In this document: one piece after another, positions 32,231-45,288 of the stretch | How positions within the stretch are numbered: the stretch's first letter is position 1 | How the letters are laid out: each line of letters opens with the position of its first letter | Source of the DNA: Bicyclus anynana | Taxonomy: Eukaryota; Arthropoda; Insecta; Lepidoptera; Nymphalidae | Direction: 5' to 3' | Length of the DNA stretch: 64,000 nucleotides | Assembly (NCBI RefSeq): GCF_947172395.1 | Contig: NC_069110.1 | Location: 6,578,127-6,642,126 of the forward strand | The notes under the pieces: model-generated | Database searches by the model: none | Told to the model about the DNA's origin: nothing | Seen by the model: the letters and a program-made list of their open reading frames with translations, nothing else | Made by a program: the position numbers and the translations under genes

Positions 32231-34849
32231 TAAAGTTAAAACACACCGGATGGAACGACGACAAGACGTTTGCAGGTGTTGTTAAGTTGTTATGTACTAG
32301 TTATTAATATATAGAACAAGGCACATGGAGCTGTCGCGCGTAAAGTTCTTTTATACGTTCTATATTAGTTCTATACCTTTACCTAAGACGTTTATTTTGG
32401 ATATAATAGTTCTTGAATGTAAGAGTTGACAGCACTCACACCTTAATGTGTGTAACGCAAGGTAACGTCACACGACATAAACGAAAGCGCGGTAGAAAGC
32501 AGAAAGACTAGTTATAACAATGGTTCACATCGCGCCAACGTTGCGTTGTCGTCCGTACCCCGTCGCGTCCGTTGGACTTTGTGGTTATGGTTAAAACCTT
32601 TGGCTTGTTACATTTTCCTACAGATTCGGAATTAATCCCAATAAATTTGATTGAAGTTTACGTTAATTTAAAACTTAAAATAATGTAAATATATTATTAA
32701 ATACAACTCAAATTACATATTCAAATTTAGCATCTCAATATCGTTGATAGAAGAAAATTTGCTATAGGTACACTTGATAATCGACACTACAATTTCATAA
32801 AATTTTTACGAACACCTAACAATTGATACACGGTTAAAATTATCTATTAAAATATTTATCTCTTTTACATAATAACATCGACTTTTAGAACTTTATTTAT
32901 TGCAGCAGTTTCGAGAGTAGTTAAACATTTAATGACATTCAAAGCCCTATCTTAACAATGATAAATTAATAAGATTTTAAAGTAAAGTCGCTGTTTTCTG
33001 CTCATTTAGAAAGAGATCGGGTTAAATTTATTTGTGTCTACACTGGGCAAAGTAAGATGTTTAACAACAATCATTAACAATTACAGTCTCTGTATCCATT
33101 TGTACTAAACGTACCTACGAGTTCGTATTTGTCTAGCGAATCTTCTCCCAGAAATACAATTTATAAAATTGAAATTTCCAAATCACAAACGCAAGTTCTC
33201 CTTGTTAACATTGCCTTCCATACAGTGATCGCGATTTAACGTTCACGGACTATCTATCTATCTAATATTATATTCAGTACTTCTTTTCTTGACTGGTTCT
33301 GTCAAACCTATATATTCATCACCTACACTAACTCATGTCCTACTACTGTAGGACACCAGCCTATCTCTAGGAGACTAATTTGGAGCTTATGGACCAATGC
33401 ATTTGCCTCAGTAACTATCAACATTAGACGGTGTAAACGTATAACACAGCCGACTTCATAGTCCGCGCTGCCCCTGAAGAACCCAATATAAAGAACTACA
33501 TCAATCAGACACATTAAACAAAGAATAGTTGTCGGGAAGTCGGGATAGTACTAAATCAAAATTGAAGAGTTAAAAGATAGAGAAGATTTTTCAATCAAAT
33601 GTTCCACATTACCAATAGGTACTTAATGATTATTCTTTGAATTTTATATTACAATTTAATATATAAAACGGGAATTTGAAAAGGGTACATTTATACATGC
33701 TAGTTGCTACAATATTCTTTATTATAAGAGTAGCTTATTTTAATTAAGATCATTAACCCCCTTATACAGCCCTCGAATCCGTGAACAGAAACTTATACAT
33801 TATTTATGTATAAATGTGTACATTTGACATGCGCGAAAGTGTATTACAATGCAGTTTTTGTTAGAATTAGTAAAGATGGTACAGCGACCACAGTATTGAC
33901 TTTTTGTCGTTGTGTAAAGAACACAATAGATTTAACCCTAAACATAGATCATAGATATAATGTAGAACCTTACTTGCTAAGTTTTATCTTATTCAAAAAT
34001 TTGCATTCCAGTTGGTGTTATGACGTAAGATTTAAATTTAAGATACACATTACTTATTATAGTTTTAGAATATGCTGGTTTATATTCCATAAATTACGTT
34101 ACAAGAATCTCCCGTATCGGTTACAAGACACTTATTACAAGAATCCAGCAACCTGACCTTGTTAGAGGATTACACTTTACATTTTTTTGCAATTTTACTC
34201 TACCTATCATACCTATTCTATAATTTTTTGTACCGCTTCAATCGACTTTACTCAAAATGTCGTTATGTTAAGCATGTTGTCAAAAAACTTAGGACTCTTT
34301 GTGACAAAGTGTCATAATTTGTTGACATTTTATCTTGTTCTTGTGACGTAACTTACGGATGGCCCCATTGCTTGATTCCATTAAACATTATCTTAATAAT
34401 ATTTAACAATACAAAGCCATACGATATTATACTTATTCTAACTTACGCTAATGTAATGTGTCTTGTATTGCTGTGTTCGTTAGCATGGCCTTTCAATTTT
34501 GTACGTTCAAAAATTGCTCGTATCTGTTTCAATATAATAATACCTAAGTATATTATGTTAACAAACAAATAATTGCTCAAATGTTGATATAACAGTATAA
34601 TAAAAATTGGCTTAAACACCAATTACGATAAGTACTACAATATTCAGAAATACGTTTCATTTATTACATTGTTGTTCCTACGTTTCCTCTATTCCTGCTT
34701 TTTAAACATTTGTTGATATTATAATAATTAGTATATCACATATTTATACTCTAAAATCATAAGAAATTACGTGTTATTATTCTGCCAACAACATTTGTGA
34801 CGAGTTGTCTACCTGTCATATAACTGTGTATTATGAAGAACGTGCATTT

Positions 34850-35515
34850 TTTCACAAAAGGTACACAATACAGTAACATTTCAAAACTTCACAAATATTA
34901 TGTATTAGTTTTATTGTATCTGGATTTTAGAATGTATATGCACATTATTTTATACGCTAATTTAAACATTTTAATTATTGCGGATACTATAATAATTATA
35001 CATGCTGTTAAATCATGGTGTATTTTATTAATAAGATCAGTTGGCAACTTATCACAGAAGTTACATTATACAGCAGAGTTTAACTTCACAAATATTAAGT
35101 GCTAGTTTTATTGTATCTGGATTTTAGAATGTATACGAACATCATTTTTTATACTAATTGGATAATTATAAGTATTAAATATTATAATAATTATAGGGGC
35201 TGCGACATCATTTTATGAATAAGATCGCTCGACAACTTCTCATAGAAGTTACACTAATACAGCAGCATTTCAAAACTACATAAATATTAAGTATTGCTTT
35301 AAGGTCAAGGTTTTAGAATATGATCATTATTTTATACGCTAATTTATCCACTGTAATTCTTATTATGATAACAAATATACTGTGAATTCATGTTGCATTA
35401 TATGAATACAATCAATTGGCCACTTTTCACAGAATTTATGCAATAACGCATTTCACAACTTCACAAATATAATATAATAATAAGCATCAAAATTTTAGAA
35501 TATGAACATTGCTTT
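34850..35515. repeat. Decayed tandem array, about 190-bp unit, 3-4 units
   Basis: ACTTCACAAATATTA-type words start at 34886, 35083, 35275 (ACTACATAAATATTA) and 35458, giving spacings 197, 192 and 183. Each is followed by 'ATCTGGATTTTAGAATGTAT'-like and 'TTTATACGCTAATTT'-like words and preceded by 'CACAGAAGTTACA'. The units are well diverged. Confidence 0.8.
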
Positions 35516-38500
35516 AAATTGTAATTTAAAAATTTGCCTTTGTAAGATAATAATTACATTGCATATATTTTGTTTTTAAAGATTAAGTGTATCAAGATCG
35601 GTATGTGCAATGTTTTTTTACCCGTAGGTAAGGTATAGACATAATGACGTCTTTTCAATATAAAGGAAAAAATACTGAGCAGTGGTTTAAACAATACATA
35701 TTTAGCAAAATTGTCTTCGTAATTTCAAGATTAAATTATACCAATATGTTGTTTTAAATTTTAAAAACCTTAATTTATTCATATCGATGAAAATATCTTA
35801 AAAGTACAAAGTATTATATTGCTTGATTTAGGTCTAGTCAAATTTCAAACGACTAATATTCTTACTTAGATAAGTCACATAAATGATCCTTGAAGTAGAT
35901 TCTTCTTTTAGGTTTAAAATATGAAATTATTAATTGTCAGATGCATTTATTTTGTATATGATACCATAATTATTAAAATATCACTTATTTGTTTCCTAAA
36001 AGTTACTTTCACGTCACTAAGCAGATAGACTCCCAAAAAGATGATAGCGTTGTACGTTAAACAAATCAATAAAAATATAGAAGCTGAGAATAAATTGATT
36101 CCAAGTATTAATATAATTTAGAAATTACGTAAAAATATACATAAAATAAAATATATATTTTAATTTAAACCTAAATAATATACAATAATATTGTGCGGCG
36201 GGAGATTGTGCAATAGTTTTATTTGTTTGAATTATATAGCACGGGTACTAAACACTTCAAACGAAACTTTTCACGTGTAACATATTTAAAATAATTAATG
36301 ACATTAAGTAACAAAATACTAAATATTTAACTACTGGTAGAGAAAAAAACTAAAGGCATCTTCCACCACCCAAGTATGATTAAAAAATATGTTAATTATA
36401 TTAAATAAAGCGGTTAGATTGAAAATGTAAAGAAATATTTAATAAATAAAGTGATGAAACTATGAAGCTGAACACTTATAAAAGATATTTTGAAAATATA
36501 TTATATATACTTTATAATAACGATATATATACAAGTATAATAGTGATATAAAATAAATATTAATGCAATAATATTATACATATTACAATAGAACGGTTAT
36601 TGTTACAGTAAATCAAAAGAAAAAAAAAAACAATCGAGTCGACAAATTGCAAAAAATTACTAATCATCAAAAGAATTATCAGGTTTGACAGACATGAATA
36701 TTATTATTTACCATCAACTTTTGTTATACTTATAAATTTATTAAAAATCAAAGTTTTCCTATTACTAAGAAAATATAGTAACAACTTAGAACATCAGCGA
36801 AGTCAATTTATCGAAAAAAAAGCGATATGCAACTCTGATAATCCTTTTGTTTAGTAACGAAGCATAAAATAATAATTAAGTTTAAGCAATTTAATAAAAT
36901 TTTTACCAATGTGTTTGTGGTTATTCTACCAATTTTCGTTATCACTTCTATGGCGTAGCAATACGCTACTGAAGTTTATATTACGTTGAGATCCGTTTAT
37001 ATCCACTAACATTTAGTGTGCCAGACACGTGCCGTGGCAGACAAAGTAACATTCTTAAATACAGTATTTATTAACATATTTATATGAGATTAAGACATTA
37101 GCACCGCGTCTGGGGGACTTTTTCATGAAAAGGACTTTAAGTGTCTCTAGCTACCAGCTGGACAGTGTGAATAGATGGTGCCTGTGGCAGTCTGCCACCC
37201 TACTTGTCTGTGACGCACTGTGTCTGTAGATAAAACGGACCTCGTATTATACTGAAGTTTAAGGTCCTTTTTAATGCATGCTTATTGATACTTTATAAAC
37301 GCATTGTTGCTGTTGTTCTTTACACTATAATATCAAATTATGTGTTATTTTAATTTCTAAGTTTCCTTTTCAAAATGGCATATAAAACTTATTCAAATCA
37401 CGAATATTACTTTAAGCGCGCTTGATATAATTGGTTCAAAGTTATTTATTATTATTTAATCTACTGGGGCATACTGTATCTTTACCTTTTTTTATTAAAC
37501 TAGAGTTTAAAAATCATGTACACTTTCTAGCAATTAACTAATTATTTTTTAAAATTATCATCTAATTATATATATCATTAAGATACGCGTTTCATTTGAA
37601 TCAGAATTAGTGAGCTTGTATAGAAAATGTATTGCCGCTCACAATAATTTATTAGGGTACTACCTAATTGGGTGACTTTTCAATAAAAACCTATTTAATA
37701 GTATATGCGGATTTACGTCATCGTCCCTTTGTTGTTTAAGCCGGATTGTTATATTTTAACACACATGTTTTTCGTGTATATTTAAAGGCGGTGTAGCTCT
37801 TGCTCAAATTAAGCTAAGCTTTAGTTACAATCCAGCCTTGTGCTACAATGTAAAAAAATGTCTAAAAGGTAACTATTCTCTTTTGACGTATAGACAGTTT
37901 GGTATAGAACCTTTGCGGAGAACATTCTATTTGTCCGCACACGCATTAGGTAGGATTAGTATTTGTCTTTTGTGAATAATGACCTAAAATCTAAAAAAAC
38001 ATACTTTCTTTTTCACTTTTTAAAAAAATGATAATCCTTCAATAATTTTAGATATATTAAAGAGATAACGCCCGCGCATTATCATGATAAAAATCTGACT
38101 GAACAATATATATTTTTGCAAAATATAAAATAACTTTTTGCGTTATTGGTGTTGGTCTTATTTGAATGACTTAATTTATGTAAAGGTCTCTTTCGAAGTA
38201 GAACAATTGTCGACTCTTAAACCTATAGGTATATTAATAATGTACACTAATGATTCAAATATTACAATTTCACAAATTTTTAAAATAACAATGTAAAATA
38301 ATACTTAGACTGACTCATGACTAAAATTAATGTTAAAAATTTGCAATTACAAACTAAACCTTAATAATATCAGCTACACAAAGTAATTAGGACTGTCTCG
38401 ACGTCTCGTAACCTCGTTTTGTTGCGTAAATTGTAATGACATTGTGCAAATATATCATCTGTCTCTCATAATACATGTAAGCCATGAAAGTATCTGTATA

Positions 38501-39033
38501 CTACTATTTGTTCCAACATGTTATAAAATTAAAACCTTGTTTTACATATTTAACAAACATAAGAACAAATGGAACGAGTTTTCGAGGCATTCGTACATCA
38601 TATAGGAGCCAGAAATTAATCATTTACAAATTGTTAAGTATAATATATATTCATTTACATAATAAGAACAGAATTTATAGCAACTCTGCCAGAAACCATA
38701 AGATGTCCATCTGGAAACTCATTTATTGTGTAAATACTACATCATAAGTATATTATATACCTAATAAAATGTACTTAAGTCGTTTTTATATTCTTATAAA
38801 TTGAAGCAGCCATATAGATAAACGTTAAAGACGATCGATTTTGGTGTTTCGTGGTATTCTTAATTTTAATACTTAAAATATAATTTTAACAATGTAAAAA
38901 TAATTCTGTTATTAGAGCACTTGCCAACTAGTCTATATATGTAAATTATTTGAACTGACTCATCAATATTATTCAAGACTTCTTTCCACTTCAAGTCTTC
39001 TCAGGTATTTAAAATGATTTAACTTTTATAGTA

Positions 39034-39527
39034 GGGGAGCCGAAGAGGGGATATTTGCAGTTACTCGAGCGCGACACATAAACATAAGGGACTATACCTT
39101 GCACGTTGTTGAGTATGAGCCCATAATATTGGTGGGTATATTTAGAGCAAACAAAAAAAACTAAATTCGGAAATACTCAACCAGCACGTCAGATTAGGAT
39201 AAGGTAGGTGAGTTGATAGCTAAAAGGTGTGCATTTCGAAAATCGATTTGAGCGTAACGTAATGGAATGGGAGGGTTCCAAATTACAAAATGAAACCCTT
39301 TTATTTCTGTTATCGAGTCACAAGCGCTACCTCACCTCTTCGCTAAATTTTCTGACAATCAGTAAGCCAAAGTAATAAAAATTGCTTTTAAAGTCTGTAG
39401 ATTTTTTTTCCACCATTAAAAGCGAAAAAAGTAAATAACTATTTAATCTTCCTATAATTTAATCTATCAAATGCAATCAGTCCTCATGACGCTCGAGTAA
39501 CTGCAAATTTAGCATGCCGGGCTCCCT
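39034..39527. mobile_element. TIR element, about 494 bp
   Basis: Left GGGGAGCCGAAGAGGGGATA followed by TTTGCAGTTACTCGAGCG pairs with right CGCTCGAGTAACTGCAAATTT and GGCTCCCT. TA flanks both ends. There is no coding capacity. Confidence 0.75.
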
Positions 39528-40078
39528 TACTATTACGAACGTCCGTGTTGTGTTCAGGTGAAAGCGAAAATAATTTACATATATACAATGGGCTTGTTAT
39601 TATAGATCGCGTCATATCCAAATGCATCGACCAAGGACTTATATTTTGATACCGGACACTGTCTAATATCTCTAATCTAAATATCTCTATCCAAGCGTAA
39701 GATTACTACAAAACACCTGTTTGACAAGCAAAACTAAATTGCATTCTATTTTGAGTTTGGTTGATTTGTTTGGTTCTTCCTCACAAGTAAACAAGCGGCA
39801 GGTACCAAAAATAGACGCATTTAGATTTACCATTATTGAATGATTATCGATTAATAATAATTAATTATCGATTATTAATAATTATTAAACGATTGTCGTC
39901 TCGATAAGTCCGTGGTATACATAATTATTTCAAAGGTTACCTAGGTAATGTCATTTACTAAGGCGCGATCTTTATGCGATCTATAATAACGTAATATTAA
40001 TTAACATTTAACTCTTATTATAGAGGCATTAACCCTAAACCATTTTATTCCCGTTAGTATAAATCCTCGCAATTTTTT

Positions 40079-40285
40079 ATGATTTCAAAAAAGTGGTGGT
40101 TGCCAATATATTTGTGTTATATTTGTAACCGATTTTGTAAAATAAAGGAGCAATTATTGAGTTTTTGCCGGTTCTCCTCAGCAGAATCTGCCTTCCGAGC
40201 CGGTGATAGAATCTTTATAAATATTCAACTGACGTTTCAAAAGTGCTTGAAACTAAGCCTACTTGGAATAAGTTAATTTTGAAGA
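40079..40285 (+). mobile_element. Family E LINE tail, diverged
   Basis: 'GAGTTTTTGCCGGTTCTCCT', 'CTTCCGAGCCGGTGATAGA', 'CAACTGACGTTTCAAAAGTG' and 'AAACTAAGCCTACTTGGAAT'. Confidence 0.75.
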
Positions 40286-40769
40286 GTAATTTAACCATAT
40301 AATGATTTTTGAAATTACACAACTATACAGTAAAAAGGATATTGTTTGGTTTTTCTAGCAACAAGGCAGGCACCTAACTATTCAAGAATGTTCTGAGGGA
40401 AAATTGGTCTGCAAACACGCGTCCACAAGTCTTTAACAACAGAAATTAAATTTAAAATATTATTACAATACACTACTATTGTTCATGTGATATCAAACTT
40501 TTAATCGGTCAGTTTTGGTTATGGTATAATCTATTTCGAAATTTTTACCGAATCCCGGGTAAATTTTGATATATAAAACAACTTCCACTTCTTATTAGGT
40601 TTTTTTTCTCGTGATACGCAATCTTATTAGGATTAATACCTCTTGCGACTTTTACGATATACACGAGTATAATGTTTATTTATCACGTTCATAAGTGTAT
40701 CTTAAATTAGGGTATTACACTCCAAACACACCAAAATAAAATTAATAACTGAATAATAGTCACTATTCT

Positions 40770-41035
40770 TATAAACTAGGTTGCAGCTCTTAAGTTGGCA
40801 ATATTAAAGGTCACTATTTATAAAACTAGGCAGCAACTCTTAAGTTGGCAATATTGAACGCCAGTGTACACCGTAACTTGGCCGCAATGCAAACGTTAGC
40901 AATCTTGAACGTCTGTAGATATCGAATCTCGGCGACAAATTAAAAGTTGGCAATATTGGACGTCAGTATACATCAATTCTTGGCGGCAGTTCAATAGTTG
41001 ACAACACTGGGCGTCAGAATACTCGTATATAATGT
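40770..41035. repeat. Imperfect tandem repeat of about 50-60 bp, 5 units
   Basis: AAGTTGGCAATATT-type words recur at about 40792, 40852, 40904 (GTTAGCAATCTT), 40949 and 41005 (GTTGACAACACT). Between them run GGCAGCAACTCT-like and ACGTCAGT-like words. Confidence 0.8.
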
Positions 41036-41213
41036 TTTTCAGATAGAAAGGGTGAGGTGACAGATGCTGACCTGTGTCACGCATATGAAGTTTCGTATTA
41101 TTTTACGATAAAATGTATGGGGGATAACGTTGTAATTGCTTGAGGGGTACCGCCCACTTAGAGATTTATTACTCCCAATTATGATATTTATGTAAATATG
41201 CTTCCATGCCTAA

Positions 41214-41375
41214 GACTGGAAGAAGGTTGTTGAAAAAACAAATAACCTTATTCTACATGACTGGGAAAGAGACATCAGAATCGACTGTGCAATTGATTCA
41301 CAAATGGTAATACACGTCAGTGACGATTCGTCAGATTCGTCGTCGGAAGAAGATCAGGATATTTTGTCTGATTAA
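41214..41375 (+). pseudogene. Short acidic reading frame inside a TIR element
   Basis: 54 codons between stops, ending in a Ser/Asp/Glu-rich tail: VVEKTNNLILHDWERDIRID and then SDDSSDSSSEEDQDILSD. There is no start codon near the left edge (preceding codon TAA). It resembles the acidic end of a transposase or a last exon; I do not recognise the family. Confidence 0.4.
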
Positions 41376-41704
41376 TAAATAAATAGTTAAAAACCTAACT
41401 TTGTATTATTTTTAATTTACTGTCACCAAAAAGAATGATTTTACTTCAGTATTAATGATCTCGATGAGATCGATTATATCGATTGTTTCATTCATTCCAT
41501 TTTTTTACTACATCACTAGTAACGGCAAATCCCAAACGTCACCGTACTCTTCCTATCTGAAGAACACTATAAGAAGCATTACGGATTAGAAAAGTTCAGG
41601 TAAATCCTTCGCCTCAGTCAAATAACCGCCTGGAGAAGCGTGATCTACGCCACTAGTCATTATTACATTGAATAAAACAATATAATACGAGTGTAATACC
41701 CTAT

Positions 41705-43176
41705 TGCTAATTAAAAAGGACGACAAAACGTTCATGTTCTAAATAATATAACAATTTAAGGAACAAACCAAATTTCTTTAACTATACAAAAGTATTTAAA
41801 AGTAAGCACAAATCGTTCAAACACATATATTGGACGCCAAAAATTAAAAGATGAATGAATAAGACTAGTTTAACTGCATCTTTTACTGTAAGATCTAGGC
41901 ACTATATAGTAAAATACCTAATAAAATAAACAATAAGCTAATATTACTTAATCTCTTATTTAGTATAAACGTGTTAAGTTAGCCACAAGTGTAACTTTCA
42001 GTCGATTAGTGGCTGTAATTTAAGTTGTCATTATAATTATTACAAAATCAACACGAATCTAATAATGGAGCTTCGTAAACTAGACGCCAAATCAATATTA
42101 TTTTAAAGTATAGTTTCGTTGTCATAAGCGATAGTCGTTAGAGCTTATATCAAGGAATAATATATAAGCATAAGTTATCTCTTCAATATTGGAGCCATTA
42201 GTAATTTTGGATGTATGAAAGAGTAAATAGTAAAACTCATCTGAGGAGACACAGTGATGAGATTCGCGGTAATAATATTTTGAGATACTAGACAGAAGAT
42301 TAGAAGAAATCGAGATTCGTTGGAACCTGTGTTTATGAAGCTGAAAATGGAGATTCTTTGGAAGATCTCAGAATGGTCGATAGTTGTTATTAATCATCTC
42401 AGACTACAGCCACACGATTTTTCGATACTAAAACTTACAGTGAAATGACCGCCAGCTGCTGCAATATAAACGCACCAGCCATTTGCCTACCATTTTGTGA
42501 AACGCAATGCTTCAAAAGCTACTAAGTAATTGGTGAAAAAGTCATAATTGATATCAATCAGATAAGCTTTACGTTTCGCCATCACATTTGGTTGACGGTT
42601 CACTTACAATACCCTTATTTAATAATAAACATCATGATATACGAATATAAATAGCGATTCAGAGATAACGCAAAAGCGACAAGCCGTCAAACGAACGCAC
42701 TGATCCACGCCTGATCCCATTGCTTCTATGGCCTAAACATTAGTGGACTTATATAATCATATGTCTAATAAAGCGAATAAAACTCGTTTTAATAAATTAT
42801 TCTTACCTAAGCGTACTCCCGGCAACTTAATGTCGGTGTAAACGTTATGGAATACAATACTGGAAGCTTAAATCCTAACAAATGTCGAATCGAAACGCTT
42901 TTGCGCCAAATCCAAATCACAGTAAATATATCGTTACAAAATTACAATATTCATATGATAACTAGTTAAGATATGGATAGAAAAGGCTGCGTAGAACACA
43001 AAAAAGGAAGAATTAGATGACAGCCAAGCAGCAGGATAATTGCGGTGATTTTAGATTACTCGCAATTTTACCCAGAACTGCGCACTAGCTCTTAGAAGCA
43101 CAATGAATGAAAACGTTCCCAGTTCTGGATACAGTTAATATGGTTGCTTGACCGCGGTCATTTAGTATTTGGGGTA
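41705..43176. other. AT-rich flank, probable Nca 3' UTR or downstream DNA
   Basis: No repeat or gene recognised. By position this is the likely start of the Nca 3' UTR on the minus strand. Confidence 0.4.
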
Positions 43177-43371
43177 TCACTGAGATTGAGGGTCGCACTG
43201 CAACAGTCGGACGATGGAAGGGTCACTCTTAGCACCCTCGATGAACTCCTCGAGCGATAGCTTACCGTCCTTGTTTCTGTCCATCTGGCGGAATATTTTG
43301 TCGGTTCTCTTTTCCGGCGTAGATTCATCTTCGGGCATTTTCATGACAGATCCAACCATTTTGTATATTGC
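43177..43371 (-). CDS. Nca: Nca terminal coding exon 5 (EF4 and C terminus)
   Basis: Encodes residues 127-190: AIYKMVGSVMK, the EF4 loop DRNKDGKLSLEE and the C-terminal LLQCDPQSQ, then TGA at 43177-43179. The acceptor is TTTCCAG. No AATAAA is visible in the first few hundred bases downstream on the minus strand, which fits a long 3' UTR. Confidence 0.97.
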   Translation of the reverse strand, partial: AIYKMVGSVMKMPEDESTPEKRTDKIFRQMDRNKDGKLSLEEFIEGAKSDPSIVRLLQCDPQSQ

Positions 43372-45250
43372 CTGGAAATGAGAAAACATAGTACCTGTAT
43401 ATATGTACATTGTACATTTTGTTATGAGTGTTATATCTTCAATTTTATGTTAAACTTTATGGATTTGCTAAATAAGAACTAAAAACATTTTTGCCCAAAA
43501 ATTGAGTTTGAGAGAAGCTCGAGATCGAGAAGCTTTATAATCGTAACATTCATAAAAAATAGTCAATCATATTACCATTGAAACGTAAAAAAAAAACTGA
43601 CTATATTTATGATTTTGATTTTTGAGCTCCAGTTGTTTCTTAGGCAGTGTGAACACCGTCACGCTGCCAGTCGCGTTAGTGATTTTGTGCATTAACAACT
43701 GCCACAAAATAATGGTAAAATCACTGCCACTGCTACCCGTCACGTCACAATATGTCACCATTTAGTGAGATTTCACGTCATTTGTTTCACAGACAATCAG
43801 TGTGTGTGGAGGTAATTTACTTGTTTAATAGAATTTTTTGTAAAATATACTCACAGTAACAATTTCGAGCATTTCTTGCCGTGATATGTAACCATTGCCA
43901 TCAAGGTCGTACATGGAGAAAGCCCATTTCAGTTTCTGTTCCAGCTTCCCGCGCGAAGTCACGCTCAGAGCACACAGGAACTCCCGGAAGTCTATGGTGC
44001 CGTCCCCGTTTGCGTCGAATGTTCGAAATACATGTTCAGCGAACTGTAAAGATACGAGTGATCTGAAATGTCTATTCATGGAAAGCATTGTCTTGATACT
44101 GTCTGGAAATAGTGACCAACAGAACAAGTGACACTTATAGTTTCAGTATAAACTGTGAAGTGCTTATATGATGTACGTAGCTCGCAGCGTTACCCCAATT
44201 GAAATTAAGGATTTCAAAATGGTAAAAGGTCCGAATTAGAAACAACCTTCACCCATCTGTTTAATGGATGAAAAGTGTTTTTACGAAAAATTTAGTACGA
44301 TAGAAATACATTCTGAGTTGGTTGTCTAAAAATTTCATGGCCAAATTATTGCTAAACATATTCATTAATTATCGTTAATGATAGTTTGGCCAGGAGATTT
44401 TGAGGCAACCTACTAGGAATTCGACTATTGGGCAACAGAAAGAGGTGGAATGTGGTTGATTAAGTTAACCCTAATTCTGATGCTGAAGATTTTACGAAAA
44501 CACCAAATTTACAAGCGGTTTTCAAAATTTAGTACTAGGTGAATATGACTATGAATCTGTTTCAAAAAATAGTTGGTTCTGTTGAAGGTTTTAAATAAAT
44601 AACATAAAATAAATTATTCTTACCTTACTGGCATCTCCATACGGAAAGAAATTCCCGTATATTTTCTTAAATTCTTCTACAGATAGATGACCACGGGGAC
44701 AATCTTTCAAAAAACCTGGAATAAGCAGAAATGCACCATTTTATTAGTTAGCCTTATAAATACTTACTTGAAGTAAATCACGGCATCACTCGAGTACTAA
44801 CAATCTAAGACGAGAATAAGAAAAGAGAATTTTGAATTGAATTAAGAAATTCATTTGTAATTTTGAACTCCAACTTAAAAATGCGGGGTCTAATAAGTTT
44901 GACATGCCTTTCTCCGGCATCTAAAATAATGGATTGATTATGATGCACTTTTTTGTTTGGTTTTGTGTTTCTTCTTCACAAAAAAAGACAACTTGATCTG
45001 TAAACTATACATTACAATTGTAACATTAAAAACAAAAGAAATGTACTCGTCGAATTGAGAACCTCCTCCTTTTTTTGAAGTCGGATAAAAAGAGCTGCTC
45101 AGTTTTTTGTCGACTTTTAGTAGCAGAATCTGCTTTCCGAACCGAGGTTCAAGAACTGAGTTGTGATAGCACTTTTTCCTGGCTTGACTTTTTAAACACA
45201 AATATATGAATATGAATTTAAGTTTTAAGGCCGACGTTTTCGAGATGATG

Positions 45251-45288
<38 letters not shown>

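Larger units (their letters stand above)
28968..40707. other. AT-rich, repeat-poor region downstream of Nca
   Basis: No SINE-A, SINE-B or family C copy is visible in nearly 12 kb, in contrast to the left 29 kb. It contains a Harbinger-like MITE (32099-32230), a decayed tandem array (34850-35515), a TIR element (39034-39527) and a LINE tail (40079-40285). Open frames are short and AT-driven. A segment at 32440-32590 is GC-richer and unassigned. Confidence 0.6.
40708..41704. mobile_element. 1-kb TIR DNA element with internal tandem repeats
   Basis: Left TAGGGTATTACACTCC (40708) and right GAGTGTAATACCCTA (about 41691-41704) are inverted; similarity continues inward (TAACTGAATAATAGTCAC against GACTAGTCATTATTACATTG). 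Inside are a tandem array (40770-41035) and a short acidic open frame (41214-41375). The superfamily is unknown. Confidence 0.6.

Noticed and set aside
33806..34156. 116-codon + strand frame
   Set aside because: AT-rich composition, many Tyr/Ile/Phe/Asn/Lys residues, no domain and no splice context.
40770..41035. CRISPR-like array
   Set aside because: Units are imperfect, spacers are not unique, and this is eukaryotic DNA; it is an ordinary tandem repeat inside a TIR element.
43881..44131. Two + strand frames
   Set aside because: Antisense shadows of Nca exon 4.
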